Origin: Rotaria sordida
Taxonomy: Eukaryota > Rotifera > Eurotatoria > Philodinida > Philodinidae
Direction of reading: 5' to 3'
Length of the DNA: 64,000 nucleotides
Assembly: GCA_905250125.1 (NCBI GenBank)
Contig: CAJNOL010000042.1
Span: forward strand, 124,001 to 188,000
The notes under the pieces were generated by a model. That model had not been told where the DNA came from, ran no database searches, and saw only the letters and a program-made list of their open reading frames with translations. The stretch's first letter is position 1. Each line of letters begins with the position of its first letter. The position numbers and the translations under genes are program-made. Positions 50,301 through 63,035 of this stretch are shown in pieces.

Positions 50301-53300
50301 AGTGGAATGAAATATAAGTACAGGAAAAACACTAACGAAGAAAAATCCACAATTGACTAATCGATAGGATCTAGTGAGTAGGCAAATATCCAAGAATGGT
50401 TCTAGCTGATGAACCTTTGTTGTCGAAATTTCAACAAAAAAATCGGAAAAAAGTATTTCGTATCTTCGGAGTGACCATCCAATTCGAATTAGAAAATTTC
50501 ATTGAAAGTATCATATTATACGATTCGACCGGATTCGGACCCGATCGGTGCTATTGGAAATTCAAGTTTCCAATGATATATATATAAACCAAATCTAAAC
50601 TCAATTTCATCAAAATCGAAAGTCAAATTTTAAGTTAGATTCTATGTGAAACTTCGATTTTTAAATGATTCTTTCTATCAATAAAGATAGTTTAGAATTA
50701 AATATGATCAAATTATAAGATTATTTTTATGAGTCTAGTGTAAGAATAAATATATATCAATTTAAAAAAAATATATTATTCGTTTAATTTTGAGAGATCA
50801 GACGTTCAGTTGTTTTATTTATGCATGATAGACAACACAACATCGTGTAGTGAATTCTCTACCGATCGACATAACTCTGTTATTATTTAAAAGTTCGATT
50901 AGCAGATTACAAAAAAAAATAGAATTGTAAGCATAAATCAATATGAATATGGAATTAAAATTAAAAATCCATTAGAATATGATTTTAATAAAGTTTAACA
51001 ATGTAGAATTCACTCACAAAATGATAGAATATTAAATTATAAATTCGATTATCAAACCAATCGTCTAGGAAAACGTTTGAAATGATTCATTACTTTTCAG
51101 TACATGATTTTTTGAAATACGATCTAAAAGGAGTGTTGAAGTATAGGAGTAAAACTTCCCTTTACAGGTCATGACAGACGCCAATTAAAGGCCATCATGG
51201 ACCATGACAGATGTTAATGATATACCATCACAAGCCGTATGTCAATAATGTGTCGGTATAATACATGACATACTGCCTTATTGCATCATTGGATAATTAA
51301 GCAAAAAAAGGAAGATGAAAAAATATGTCCAAAAACAGGTAGAATGAAACTATCTTACTGTAATTAGAAACGGCAGCTGTATCATGTTTCACATTTTTAT
51401 CCTACAAGGATTGTGCTAATAGCTTTTAGATGTATAGAGATTTCTAGATTAGAATAACTGTAAAAGACTTGAGGTTTACATAGGTTCTCTCTACAGGGTT
51501 ACGACAGTTTTGTTAGATTTTTATCATAGACCATGATATTGACAGGAAAATTAGACAAAGAATTTTTTTAGATTGGAAATTTGGTCTCTAGGTCTCTTGA
51601 TCTTTAAAGAGCGTATTAAAAAGTATCGTTTAAAACGTTTGTTTGCTACTTGAAGATACTCAACCTTCAAATTTCTGAAGTTGAATATCTCAAAAAAAAA
51701 AAAAAAAAAAAAGCAATCATTTTGACTAAAACTTCCATGGTATTCTTATAATCATAAGACTTCATTATAGAGAAAATTTCACATAAAAAATTCTTTGTTG
51801 AATTTTTCAATCAATAATTCAATAAAACTATCGTAACTATGTAGAGTAAGGTTATGAATTAAAATTCTTTTAGAATTATTCTAATCCTATGATCTTCTCT
51901 ATATGCTCAAAAGTAAAAAAATCATTTCGTAATTCTATAATCACTTAAAAGAATTTCCACTAGTATTTATTTTTTTAGGAATTAACTTTCAGAACTAAAA
52001 AAATTGTGACCTAGTATAGGAATTTAATATATTCCGTATTCGATTTGCATATAATCACCAGCTTAGTCAATCTGATATATATAGTAAATTTTCATGGACA
52101 TTCTATACATGTTTAAATCGATCTGTTAAAGATTAAAATCTTTTTTTGTTTTTAATCTTTTCTAGCCAAAAATGTTATTTCATATATATCATCAGATATA
52201 AGTTTTTCCATTCGTGATTATGATGATATAATTGAACTTCAAATTCCATCGAATGATCAATTTTACCAATGTCAAATAGCAATAAAAACTCAATCATTCA
52301 ATGGTATTATAGCATCAATATATTCAAATGATAATTATTATGGTCTTTTTCTTTTTTTAAATAATGGAAAATTACAATTAAAATATTATTTAACAAATAA
52401 TAGAACTTTACAATTGATATTTAATGATAATCAAACAATTAATGATGGACAACTACATTATATTTCAATTTTTCGTCAAATTTCAAATAAATCTATGTAT
52501 ATACAAATCGATAATCGTACAATAAATATATCTAATCTTTTATCTTTATCATTATTTTTTGATGTTATAACTATTGGCGGATCAGATCGTATTATATCTG
52601 ATAATTTATTTGTTGGATGTTTTGCTAATATAACATATAATCATCATCCAGTATTGCCTGAAGGCATTGTGAAATCTGATCGTTATGATTGTTTTTGTGA
52701 CCAAGGTTCAATATGTGATAGACAAATGCCTTGTAGTAATATGCAACCTTTACAATTTTGTGGTCAAACTGATTGTTCACTGGTTTGTACATCATCAATT
52801 GATATGAATAATAAAGGTTCACTTCGATATTTTACTCAAATTGGATCAGGACAATATGAACAAATTTATTTAATGATATTTACAATATCAGATAATTCAG
52901 TTTTATTTACAACGCAAAATGATTCTATTCAAGTATCAATTGTTATTCAGGTAAGTTCAAAATCGAAAGAAAAAAACTAAAAATCTTTGATTTTGTTAAT
53001 CAAATGTTATTAAAATTTAGAATTATTATCCACGTTTAATTATTCAAAATGGTGGAATTATTTATACATATGATTTTCCTGGACGTGTTCGAGGTGATCA
53101 ATGGCATGTATTACAATGTCAAAAAACATTAAATACAGTATGTTAGACTTTCATTTTCTTATATATTAATAATTATTCTTCTTTAGATTGATTTAACATT
53201 TGATGATGAAACCCGACATTATACATATTTTATTGAATATTTTAGTTTATTTGGTGATAGAAAAGTTTATTTATGTGGAAAAAATTTTATTGGTTATATT

Positions 53301-53514
53301 CAAGATGTAAGTAAACATAAGTGAAAGAATATTTCGAAAAAGAAAAAAAAAATATACATTATTATTATTTTAATATTAAAATAGATTATATTTATGGCAG
53401 ATAATCATCATGAGAATTTAATACATAATTCTATACGTAATCCAGGATTAATTGATTATGATCCAAGTGTTCTTTGGAATAATCATGCAAATATACCAGA
53501 ACGTAAGTTTGATT
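47398..53514 (+). CDS. Secreted multi-laminin-G-domain protein, neurexin-like
   Basis: The ATG at 47398 begins a signal peptide (FTKRILCIIQILIFIQLYLC). Exons then give about five laminin-G modules. Diagnostic pieces include NDTELINNGQWHRLYIERSN and GAQLIIVPNGNYNGKIGD (first), FLFGLHNQFIGCIENVTYNN (second), NFNGDDFIGCIKNIMFN (third), DNQTINDGQLHYISIFRQIS with SDNLFVGCFANITYNHHPVL (fourth) and RVRGDQWHVLQCQKTLNT with CGKNFIGYIQD (fifth). A Cys-rich insert (CFCDQGSICDRQMPC; FCGQTDCSLVC) lies between the fourth and fifth. This recalls neurexins or Caspr-like adhesion proteins, but sequence divergence is high and no membrane helix was found. The model ends at the TGA at 53512-53514. A continuation by splicing GAAC|GTAAGT to an exon near 53608-53702 is possible. 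One intron (50160-52166) is 2 kb and holds a dispersed repeat. Confidence 0.72.
50449..50540. repeat. Dispersed repeat, copy 1 (intronic)
   Basis: AAAGTATTTCGTATCTTCGG, then ATTAGAAAATTTCATTGAAA, GTATCA and ACGATTCGACCGGATTCGG. About 85% like 62945-63035 over 90 bases in the same orientation, 12.5 kb away. Confidence 0.65.
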
Positions 53515-54995
53515 GATAAATATTTTATAACGTGTGATATTAAAGATAAAAGAAAAAAAAATTCTCTTTTTTTTTTTTTCTTTTTTATATTGGTTTTTCT
53601 ATCAGCATCCGTTTATATTTGCACAGGTGTTTGCAGAACGTCGTATTTTTTAATAAATCATTTGTTTGAGATTGAATATAGAGAAGACAAAATGTCACCT
53701 TGAATTTTTGATTCAAATAGATGCGGCGACAATAATGTCAACAAAAATAATGTAAAAACCAATTTTTTATGGGAAAAAAAGAGAAAAAGAAAGGAAACAA
53801 AAAGACGAGTCCGTTGATCACGATGAATGTGCGTATGGACGAATTCTTCGTTCCTTTTTTTTTTTTATTGCAAATTCCCATTAAACCTTTCCCTTGTTTT
53901 TTTTTAACTGATGTCTGCACTTCTGTTTTTTTTTTCATTGTGTCTCCTCTGCATCAAATAATATTACGAACAACCCAAACGCAAGCAAATATATATATAT
54001 ATATATTTATACGATCGTTCTCTGCGTACTTCATGTACATTTTTTTTTTAATGTTAATAAGAAGCTTTTTTTTTTTCTGTTTCTTTAGTCTCTCTTTCTT
54101 CTTTCCGTTTATGCGTGTGCATGAGCATACATACATCCATAGTCAACATGTATATGAAGAAGAATAGAAAAAAAAAGCGTAAGAGGACGACAATCGAGAC
54201 AACAACTTGTGGTTTCAGCATTGCCACTAGTGATAGAAGAAGAAAAGCAAGAGAGAGAAGGAGAAATAGTTGAGATGATGATAATGTAGTATCTTCCTTC
54301 GCTTTGTTGACGTTGTTGTTCTTACTAATACAAGATATTACTAACCGTTCTACTTTCATATCTTGCCTTTCTTTATTACTCATACATAGTTGATTTTTCT
54401 TGGTATATTTGTATATTTCTCTTTTTTTTTTTTTTCTCTCTCTCTCTCTCTTCTATGCCATCGTCATCGTCATCGTCAGTTTGTGGTTTGGTGTTTGTTT
54501 GCATCTTACACCATTCCTTTCTTTTTTTTTCTGTGTGTCTCTTATTTCTTCTCGTATTTCTATTGCTATATTACATTGAAAGAAGTTGGAGGAGGTAAAA
54601 GACAAGTTTGAAACGAGATTCACCATCATCAATCGACACCTTTCGTTATTACGTCAATCGAATATTATTAGTGATAAAAGACCTTGTTTCCCCTAATTCT
54701 TTTTTGTCTATATCTCTATCTTCGACTTTTTATCGTTTTCTATCATCATTCACATTGTTTCATTCTTGAGATACACACAGTTACCAACATCAACAGTTAT
54801 ACATTACTCATCGACCTTGCTAAAACCAACAGAGAATACACAAAAAAAGAGAAAAAAAAAAAGAAGAAAAGAAACATTCAATATTAGTCGTTGCTTATAA
54901 TGATGTGATTCATCCATCCGTGCATTCATCGATATAAGAGTGACACGCTTCTTTTTCGCCACTTTTTTGTGTATTATTATTCATTATTATATACA
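53515..54995. other. Intergenic, simple-sequence rich
   Basis: Many T- and A-runs, (TA)n at 53990-54006 and (TC)n at 54435-54451. A possible extra exon of the preceding gene lies at about 53608-53702 (SVYICTGVCRTSYF). The rest should contain the promoter of the EGF-TM-WD40 gene. No RNA gene seen. Confidence 0.45.
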
Positions 54996-57900
54996 ATGAA
55001 ATTCTTCACTTCGTTACTATTGATTATTACTGTAACGGAGGCTGCTCCTCCACCACCACCGCCATCTCAATATGAATCACGTACTGCTGCCGGTTCTATG
55101 CCATGTTACTATGGCTGTTGTAAGTTAAATCATTTTTTTTACATTATTTCCTTCGTCACTCCCTTCGTTCCCCCTCTCATAATATATGTCTCAAATGATC
55201 ATAAGTTTTACATAGTTCATTATATATACAAATATGTTCTTTCTTTAGGGGCACCTTGTGAAAGAATCCAATGTCTTAATGGAGGTTATTGTATTCAACC
55301 ATCATCTCCAGCATCTTTAGCTTATTGTCATTGCCCTTCACAATATACCGGATATCGCTGTGAACAATCAGGTAAACAATTCTCGGTTTTTTTCTTTCAG
55401 GCATTTATAATACATGCTGAGTGTATGCCATTTGTCGTCAACGTGATAATGATGTTCGAGCTGGTGGTAGAACCTTGAGAAATAAATAAATCAGACTGTG
55501 CATTGTCTATGTATATATATATATGTGAGTGAGTGAGTGAGTGAGTAAGGAGGATTATATATCCTTTCAATGATATTATCTCTTGCTCTTTTTTCTACTC
55601 TTCTGTACATCAAGGTAACCATGCAAACAAAAGAATTGTATGTGCATGTGAAAGAAAGCTAATTTAAGTCAAGGATACTTTTTTTTTCTTCTTCGTCTTT
55701 TATTTTAATTAAAATTTCTTTTTTTTTTTTTTTGTTCTTCGTCATCCTTTTTAAAAGCTGATCCATGCTTAAATTATATATGTAATCATGGAACTTGTCA
55801 AAAGGATCGTAGTAGTCAACCATTTTGTTCATGCTCTGAAGGTTATGGTGGTTCACGGTGTGACGCTCAAATTGGTATGTTAAAAAAAAAAAAGCTCGAT
55901 GCATGTATATATTTAGTAGAAGTAGATATTGTTGTAGTATTAGTAATTTTACTTTTCTTTTATTCATTCATGAATGATGCAACAATCACTAACGATCAAC
56001 TTCCATTAGTGAATAATGATACGAAAATTGAGATATATTTTTTCATTGATATTGATATATATACTCGAAGACAGACATCAATCAGTCTTTGTAAAAATTG
56101 TTGTCAATCTTCTTTTTTTTTTTCTTCATATCACTAACTACATAGTAGAATGTATGTATATATATAAATATGTTGTTGAATTAAAAAGAAAAATTTTTTC
56201 AAAAGAAATACAACATTATGATGAATAGATCGATAACAAGATTTTCTTCATTATGATAGAATGCAAACAAAGACAGGCATATGTTTAGTCTTTATATAGA
56301 ATAGAATAATAATTGCCTATTCGATGCCACTTAAATCTAAACGAGTTCATAAGTGGATTAACAGAACGATAAGAATGATTGATCAACACCAAAATAAGAT
56401 TTGATTGCGCGAGTAGTCTATCTTACATAACTCTATACAAATGTTTATCTTTACTAAGCGATCATCACTTATTCGGACACTTTTTTTCCCTACTCTATCA
56501 TTGTACTCTTCTTCAAAAGATATAATTCAACACTCTATTCAAGGTAATAGATTGTCGTTGTCGTCAATTTTTTACATCATATTGCACCATGCGGTGTATA
56601 CACATAAAAAAGTAACATTATGCAAATTTTTTTTGATTGAACATGAATCTATGTACATATATATACATGCCGTTAGAGTAGAAAAAGATCGCGCTTACGC
56701 ACATATGAGTTGCACGCACGCTCAGGTGGACAAATGTGTATGTAAATGTGCATTCTCCTTCTCATTCTAATTGAACTGGTCACTACCCTTCAATTTGCAT
56801 AATGGGACATATGTATGATCATTGATATGTATTTTAAAAAAAAAGGGACAGGAACAAGAAAGAAAACGATATTTTAAAATATTATAATGAAATAAATAAT
56901 TATACAGAAAAAAAATAAAAGTAATCTCATGTAGGAAACCAAATAAGTGTCAATTCTATATAGATCCTTGTGCCAAAGTCAATTGTAACTATGGTCGATG
57001 TAAAGCCGAGCATAGTGTAGTTGTTTGCCAATGTCATCAAGGTTATTCAGGTCGTGACTGTCTTACACCCTTGGGTGAGTTAAATATATTTGTGACTGGA
57101 CTGTCGCTTATTTCCATTGTAGTTATATTTGCTTTTGTAGTTTATTTAAAAAAAAAATGAAAATAGTTAGAATTCAGAGAGTTAGTAGCTTGCATTTGTC
57201 TTTGTTAAATAAATTCATTGATTTCTTTATCTCCAAAGATGCATGTACTCGAGTATCATGCAATTATGGTACATGCATTAGTGAAGGTACATCATACAGA
57301 TGTCAATGTCATCAAGGTTATGAAGGTTCAGCATGTGATCGACGAATAGATCTATGTTCAAATTTTGTTTGCTATAATGGAGGTGTATGTCTTACACAAG
57401 AAAATCTACCACTGTGTCAATGTACACTTGGTTATCGAGGAACGAATTGTTATGAATTAGATGGTATGTGATATAAGATTCATCATGTAAAGAAAGTTTT
57501 GTTGTTTTGTTTTTTCGTATTAAACGAAAAAAATAAATGCATGTTGATCTTTTGTTTTGATTTGATTTTTTTCTTCATTTGTATTATTTGCCGAACAGAC
57601 ATCTGTCATAATATCTATTGCAATTATGAACAATGTCTGATTCATCAGCATGATGGGACGCTTTATTGTAAATGTTTGCCTGGTTATGAGAGTGTTCTAT
57701 GTTTAGATGAAATAGGAGTGTTTGATTCTGTTTAAGTAGACATTTGACGTGCGCTTTTAATAAACATATGAAAAAAACAAAGAAGAAAGTATGATTGTTT
57801 ATAAGGTTTCAATAAACCAGTCAGATTCATCTTCCCTCCATTCGATATTGTTTGTATAGTATTCATAATTCTGAATACCTAAAAAATCGACTTTTTTCTT

Positions 57901-60900
57901 TTTTTGAACTCATATTGTAATAATAATAATAATAATAACAACGATCCATATAAATGCATTATTTGTATTATTTAGTTAAAAATAAACTTTACTATCAAGT
58001 TCTGATATTTGATTTAATGCATGAATATATCTATATTACTTATGCTTTTAGATCATAGTTTGAAAATGTTTAATTTTTTTTAACTTATAATTTCTAATTG
58101 CCTATTTTTATTTTCTATTATCTGCTAGATCCATGTTCACGTTATGATTGTTATGGAGGTAGCTGTACAAATGAGCGAGGTAGTGCTCGTTGTGTTTGTC
58201 CAAGTGGTCGTACAGGAAATCATTGCGAAGGTTATTTTTAATTAATTTAACAAAGAAAAAAAAAAGAACAATTTTTTTTTTGTTTAAAGATGATATTTGT
58301 GTATTGTACCCATGTGCAAATCATGGTCAATGTGTTCCCGAAGGCGTTACTCGACGTTGTATTTGTCCAACCCCATATTATGGAGATGATTGTCGAGAAT
58401 GTATGAAATATGCTTTCAAAAAATAAAAAACACTAATTATCAATTGAATTATTATTTTAGATACTCGACATAATCCATGCGAAAATGTTTATTGTGGTTA
58501 TGGACAATGTCGTGAAGGTCATTGTGAATGTTATACAGGTTATACAGGACCAACTTGTGAAATTGCACGTAAGTTTTTTCATTCAAAACAACAACAAAAA
58601 ACTAATTCAAAAAACTTTTATTACAGCTGATCTTTGTGCTAATATTAATTGTTATCATGGTACATGTCAAGAAGGTCATTGTATATGTTTCGAATATTAT
58701 ACAGGGACCTATTGCGAAATTTCAAGTATGATAAAACATTTTGTTTTTGTTTTTTTTCTTGCAAACAATTTATTTTATATTTGAAATAATAGCTACAACA
58801 ATTCCAACAGTATTACCAATCATATCAACAACAATAACAACAACAGGTCGAACTTTAAAAACTCCATGGATTGGTCCAAAAACCGGTCAATTAATTGATT
58901 ATGGCCGTCTAGGTGGAGCTCGTCTTGGTCCAATTGGTTGGATATTAGCACTTGTTAGTGGTTTACTTTTACTTCCACTTGCACTTGCATTTGCATCACG
59001 TCAATGTGCACGTATTGTGGTACCACCTCCAGTTGGTGGTGGTTATGTACCAGTCATAACCGGTACAACAGGTGGAACACAAACTGAAGCTGGTAAGTTA
59101 ATTTTTTTTTTTTTTTTATTAACTATTATTACATGTACAGAAACTCCAGCAGCACGTAGTATTCAATTGGAATATGAAAAAGGTGAAAAGTTAGCTGCAG
59201 CAGCTGATGAAATGGAAACAACACGAATTGAACAAACACGTGGTAAGTTAACAAGTCGTAATTCTAATTAGAATAGTACACGTTTGAAAGTGATCCTATT
59301 ACAGAAGTTGTTAGAGAATATAGCGGTATGGATACCGCTGCTGCTGCTGTTTTTACTAATTATCCGACAATGTCATCACGTTATGGTGACTTTGCACGTG
59401 ATAATCAGCAACAACAAACATCTTCAAATTATTCACAACGTAGGAATACGCATGATATTGATTGGCACTATTTTATAATTTTGTTTTTTTTGTTGCTGCA
59501 TGTTTTTATTTTTTATCTATTTTAATTTCGTAAATAATAATTCGATTTGTTATTTTTTTTTTTTCATAGAACATATCATTGAAACAGATTATCATCCACC
59601 ACCAGTAGCAGATTTTGGTTATGCTCGTGGTGGAGTAACTGAAGGATATCGAGATACATTTGAATCATGGGAAGGTATGGCTGGTGGTGCTGCTGGTTAT
59701 TCAATGAATGCTATGTTTGCTGATGGTGGTTTACAAACAGATTATGAATTAAGTAATATTACATCAATTAGTATGACACCCAATGGAAAATATGCTATTG
59801 TTGGACAAAGTCAAGGACCACCACAAATATGGGATGCTGTGGTAAGATGAAAAAAGAACGAATCTTATTTTTTTTAATTTTTATTTATTAGAATGGACAA
59901 TTGGTTTCAAGTATGCACGGAACAAGTATCAATTGTGTTAAAGTTGCATTAGCATGTAATGGAACACTTCTTGTTGGTTTAGCCAGTGATGGTATTGATA
60001 CTCAGGCAAATATACTTCAAGTAAATTTTCAAAGAGAAAAAGAAAATTTATCAAATGAATTATTGAAATTTTTCTCTTCTTTTTTTTTCTTTTTTATAAG
60101 ATGTGGGATGTTAATACAGGAAAACCAGTACAATTAACACATCAAGTAAAATGTGCTACATTTACATTAAGTAATAATTCAAATAATCTTATTATGGCTG
60201 GTAATCAAAAATATGGACGTGGAATATCTGTTGGTATTCTTGATTTAAATAATTCAGAATTAACAAAAGAAATTAAATCAGATACGAGTCAATCATATGG
60301 CGGTACACCATCATATATAACTTTAACACCTGATGAACGTTTTGCTGTTGTTGGTTGTCCAACAGGATCAACAACAAATTATGTTGTTTTCGATTTAACG
60401 ACACCACATGATTTAGTTCAACCACCAATAATAACAATTGATTCAGATCCAAAATGCTCACTTATTTTAAATAATGAACAAATAATAACAGGTACAAGAA
60501 ATGGACAACTTATTTATTGGGATATACCATCATGTCAACGTATAAGTATCTTAAGTGATAATGGACAAAATGCACATAGAGAAAGAATTACCGATATTAA
60601 ATTATCACCTGATCGTTCGTATTTTGTAACAACAAGTACAGATGCTACGGCTAAAGTTTGGGATTCAAATTCAAAAGAACTTATTTCACGATTAATTGGA
60701 CATAAACGAGAAGTAATTGAAAAAAACAAACAAACAATATTAAGAAATATTTTAATGATTTAATTTATTTTAGATAACTTGTGCATGTGTATCAACAAAT
60801 CAATTAGTGACAACTGGTTCAAGAGATCAAAATATATGTTTATGGCGTAAGCAAGGTCAATTAGCATCAACAATGCCTGTTAATATGACGCCACTTGATA

Positions 60901-60998
60901 TACATATGGCTGCACATAATCGAACGGTTGTTGCAATTGGTGAAAAAGATGGCGAAAGACAATTATTAATGCTTCGTGTTCTATCTTTACAACGATAA
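54996..60998 (+). CDS. Membrane receptor-like protein: ten EGF repeats, one TM helix, cytoplasmic WD40-type propeller
   Basis: About 18 exons. The ATG at 54996 begins a signal peptide (MKFFTSLLLIITVTEA) and a Pro run. Ten EGF-like units follow, mostly one per exon with phase-1 borders, e.g. PCERIQCLNGGYCIQPSSP, PCAKVNCNYGRCKAEHSVV, ACTRVSCNYGTCISEGTSY, PCENVYCGYGQCREGHCEC and LCANINCYHGTCQEGHCIC. A Thr-rich stalk leads to a helix (GPIGWILALVSGLLLLPLAL) and a cytoplasmic linker (SIQLEYEKGEKLAAAADEME). From about 59700 a beta-propeller runs to the end: ITSISMTPNGKYAIVGQSQG, MWDVNTGKPVQL, NGQLIYWDIPSCQRI, ITDIKLSPDRSYFVTTSTDA then TAKVWD, and LVTTGSRDQNICLW. WD40 modules are normally intracellular, so this looks like a surface protein with an internal docking propeller. 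Exons 57599-58129 do not join by a GT donor in phase; see findings. I know of no named family with this order. Confidence 0.82.
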
Positions 60999-61579
60999 TT
61001 ATTTTCTAATAATATAATTTTTCTCACGTCTTTATATGCACAATCGTATTCATTTACGTTTTTGTTTTTGCGTATTAGTGGTGCTGCTATTATTCTTACT
61101 ATGACTATAATCCTTCCCGAGATTTGTCATTGTCGCTTATGAACAGTTCTTGTTTTTGTTTTTGTTTCTCGTTTCGTTTAGTCACAGTTCGTATGTATGT
61201 TTTGTCCTTGTCTATTAGCAATAATGTGTATTCATACAATACTAAACTTTAATCTTTGGCATTTCCTTCATACAAAAAAAAACAAAAGAAAAATGATCTG
61301 AGTTTTTCACATTTCTCTTTCTTTTTAATTATTTTTTAGGTAAATCGTCTCTTTACTTTTAACTTCTTTCTTTGACAAAAAATAACTTTTTTTCTTGATT
61401 TTTTTCTGTCCTAACTGTGTGAAGTTTGTTTGTTTGTCTTTTTTAAATTAATTTGTTCAAAGAAAAATTTCTTTTTATTTATTTATATTTTCTTCTCTCT
61501 TTTTTTTTCTATGCGTCGTCATATAAACAACTTAGATGAAAATTTTTGTGTTGTTGTTTTTTTCATTTCAATATAAACA
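60999..61579. other. Convergent 3' regions
   Basis: T-rich DNA between the stop of the EGF-TM-WD40 gene and the stop of the minus-strand membrane gene at 61580. It should hold both 3' UTRs. Nothing else seen. Confidence 0.5.
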
Positions 61580-62272
61580 TCACTCATGAACAAGTATTAT
61601 TATGGAAATAATATGAATAATAATGATCAATATTTGAAATGAATAGAATATAGTTGAATAAATTTGAATCATTGAAAAATAATTTCTATAAAGTTTTTCA
61701 ATAGATTTTTTATCATTAAATATAATATAAATAAAATAAAATTCAAAACTAATTATCGATATAAGTAAAATTAAAAGAAAATATTTATTTAAATAATATA
61801 AAATACATTCTTTTGTTGAACAATATTTACTAAATGTTATTAAATTTATTAATATAAGAAGAATAAATATAAAAATATTATTTCGATATATTATATTAGT
61901 TAATGATATTTGAAAACAATTACATATATTTAATGATGTTTTATTGAAAAAAATAAAATATTTTCTCGAACAACGAATTGTCCATGGAATTAAATCATAT
62001 TCATTACATTGATTTATTGGTAAATATGGTTCAATACAAAATTTATTATCTTTTCCATTGAGACAAATATTTTTCGATTGAAAATAAATTATCGTTTCAT
62101 TATTAGTATTTTGTTTAATTATAAACCATGTATCAGATAAAAATAAACATATTATATACAGAAGAGTTGAAATAATTATTAGAATACTATATATCCAATA
62201 CGATAGACTAATCTTTAAATGTCTTTCAATATTATTTTGTGATATTGTATAGGACTCAGATTTATTTAGCAT
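61580..62272 (-). CDS. Four-helix (tetraspan-like) membrane protein, unrecognised
   Basis: A single-exon frame, taken from the ATG at 62270-62272 (MLNKSESYTISQNNIERHLK). The frame stays open upstream to 62518, but that part is less protein-like. It encodes 230 residues. Helix 1 (WIYSILIIISTLLYIICLFL) is followed by an outer loop with a Trp, several Cys and possible N-glycosylation sites (DTWFIIKQNTNNETIIY; CIEPYLPINQCNEYDLIPW; NICNC). Three further helices follow: [35 protein letters not shown] and IFYSFQILIIIIHIISIIIL. Helix placement with a large first loop resembles the claudin/clarin group, but the W-x-x-C-x-x-C motif is not present, so I leave the family open. It is very rich in Ile, as expected for AT-rich coding DNA. 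Confidence 0.6.
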   Translation of the reverse strand: MLNKSESYTISQNNIERHLKISLSYWIYSILIIISTLLYIICLFLSDTWFIIKQNTNNETIIYFQSKNICLNGKDNKFCIEPYLPINQCNEYDLIPWTIRCSRKYFIFFNKTSLNICNCFQISLTNIIYRNNIFIFILLILINLITFSKYCSTKECILYYLNKYFLLILLISIISFEFYFIYIIFNDKKSIEKLYRNYFSMIQIYSTIFYSFQILIIIIHIISIIILVHE

Positions 62273-62863
62273 GATGATTATGATTAAAGTTTTGGCGCGT
62301 ATAAAAATGAGTATTTGAATTTCAACGAGAATGATATGCAAGAATGATTTTTCTTTTTCATTTCTAGTTGATACATTTGACTCTTTACTGTGTGTTGATC
62401 CATTGCAGCAGAAAATAAAGAACATATCTTGTAGTAAACTCAATAAACTATCAATTGATAAAAAAATATTATTTATTTTGTGTTGATTCATTCTCGAATA
62501 AGTTTCAAGACACCGCAAAAGTTGTTTTTTTATTTAAATACAATAATGTCTATTAGTGATATCAATATCATTCGAAAATTTCATAAAAGAAAAGGTATAA
62601 CACATAGAAATCATTAAGAATTTTCCCGAAAATAAAACCTTTAGTTTTTCAGTACCTACAACTCAGATAATCAATTTGGTCATATCACACGAAATTATAG
62701 AGTAAATCATTCTCTACAAAATGAGACGTCTTCGAACTCTCTACGACTTTTTTTCGTCAAACTACATAAAACTTACGGAAGGTCTCAGATAGAATTTTTA
62801 TCAATTCATTCTCCTGTCTCAATAGAACCCGTCAAGTTGGTCCCGAACTCAACAGACTCTACC

Positions 62864-62902
62864 CTACACATTTCTCAGATGAGTCGTCTGAGAAATGTGT
62901 AG
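62864..62902. repeat. Perfect 16-base hairpin
   Basis: CTACACATTTCTCAGA at 62864-62879 and TCTGAGAAATGTGTAG at 62887-62902 are exact reverse complements with a 7-base loop. No T-run follows and no gene ends nearby, so it is not a simple transcription signal. It lies between two dispersed repeat pieces and is probably part of a foldback element. Confidence 0.75.
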
Positions 62903-62944
62903 AGTGCACTATTCACCTAGTACAGAAAAAAAAACGAAAAAGAA

Positions 62945-63035
62945 AAAGTATCTCGTATCTTCGGAACAGGCATCTTATTCCGATTAGAAAATTTCATTGA
63001 AAGTATCAAAGTACGATTCGACCAGATCCGACGGG
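62945..63035. repeat. Dispersed repeat, copy 2
   Basis: AAAGTATCTCGTATCTTCGG, then GATTAGAAAATTTCATTGAA, AGTATCA and ACGATTCGACCAGATCCG. It pairs with the intronic copy at 50449-50540. Confidence 0.65.

Noticed and set aside
53608-53702. Extra last exon of the laminin-G gene
   Set aside because: Splice sites permit it, but the predicted peptide has no laminin-G or membrane character; left as an alternative in the gene entry.
61580-62518. Longer form of the tetraspan-like protein starting at 62518
   Set aside because: The extra 82 residues are Ile/Leu/Ser-rich without a clear role, and the ATG at 62272 sits directly before a normal cytoplasmic start and helix 1.
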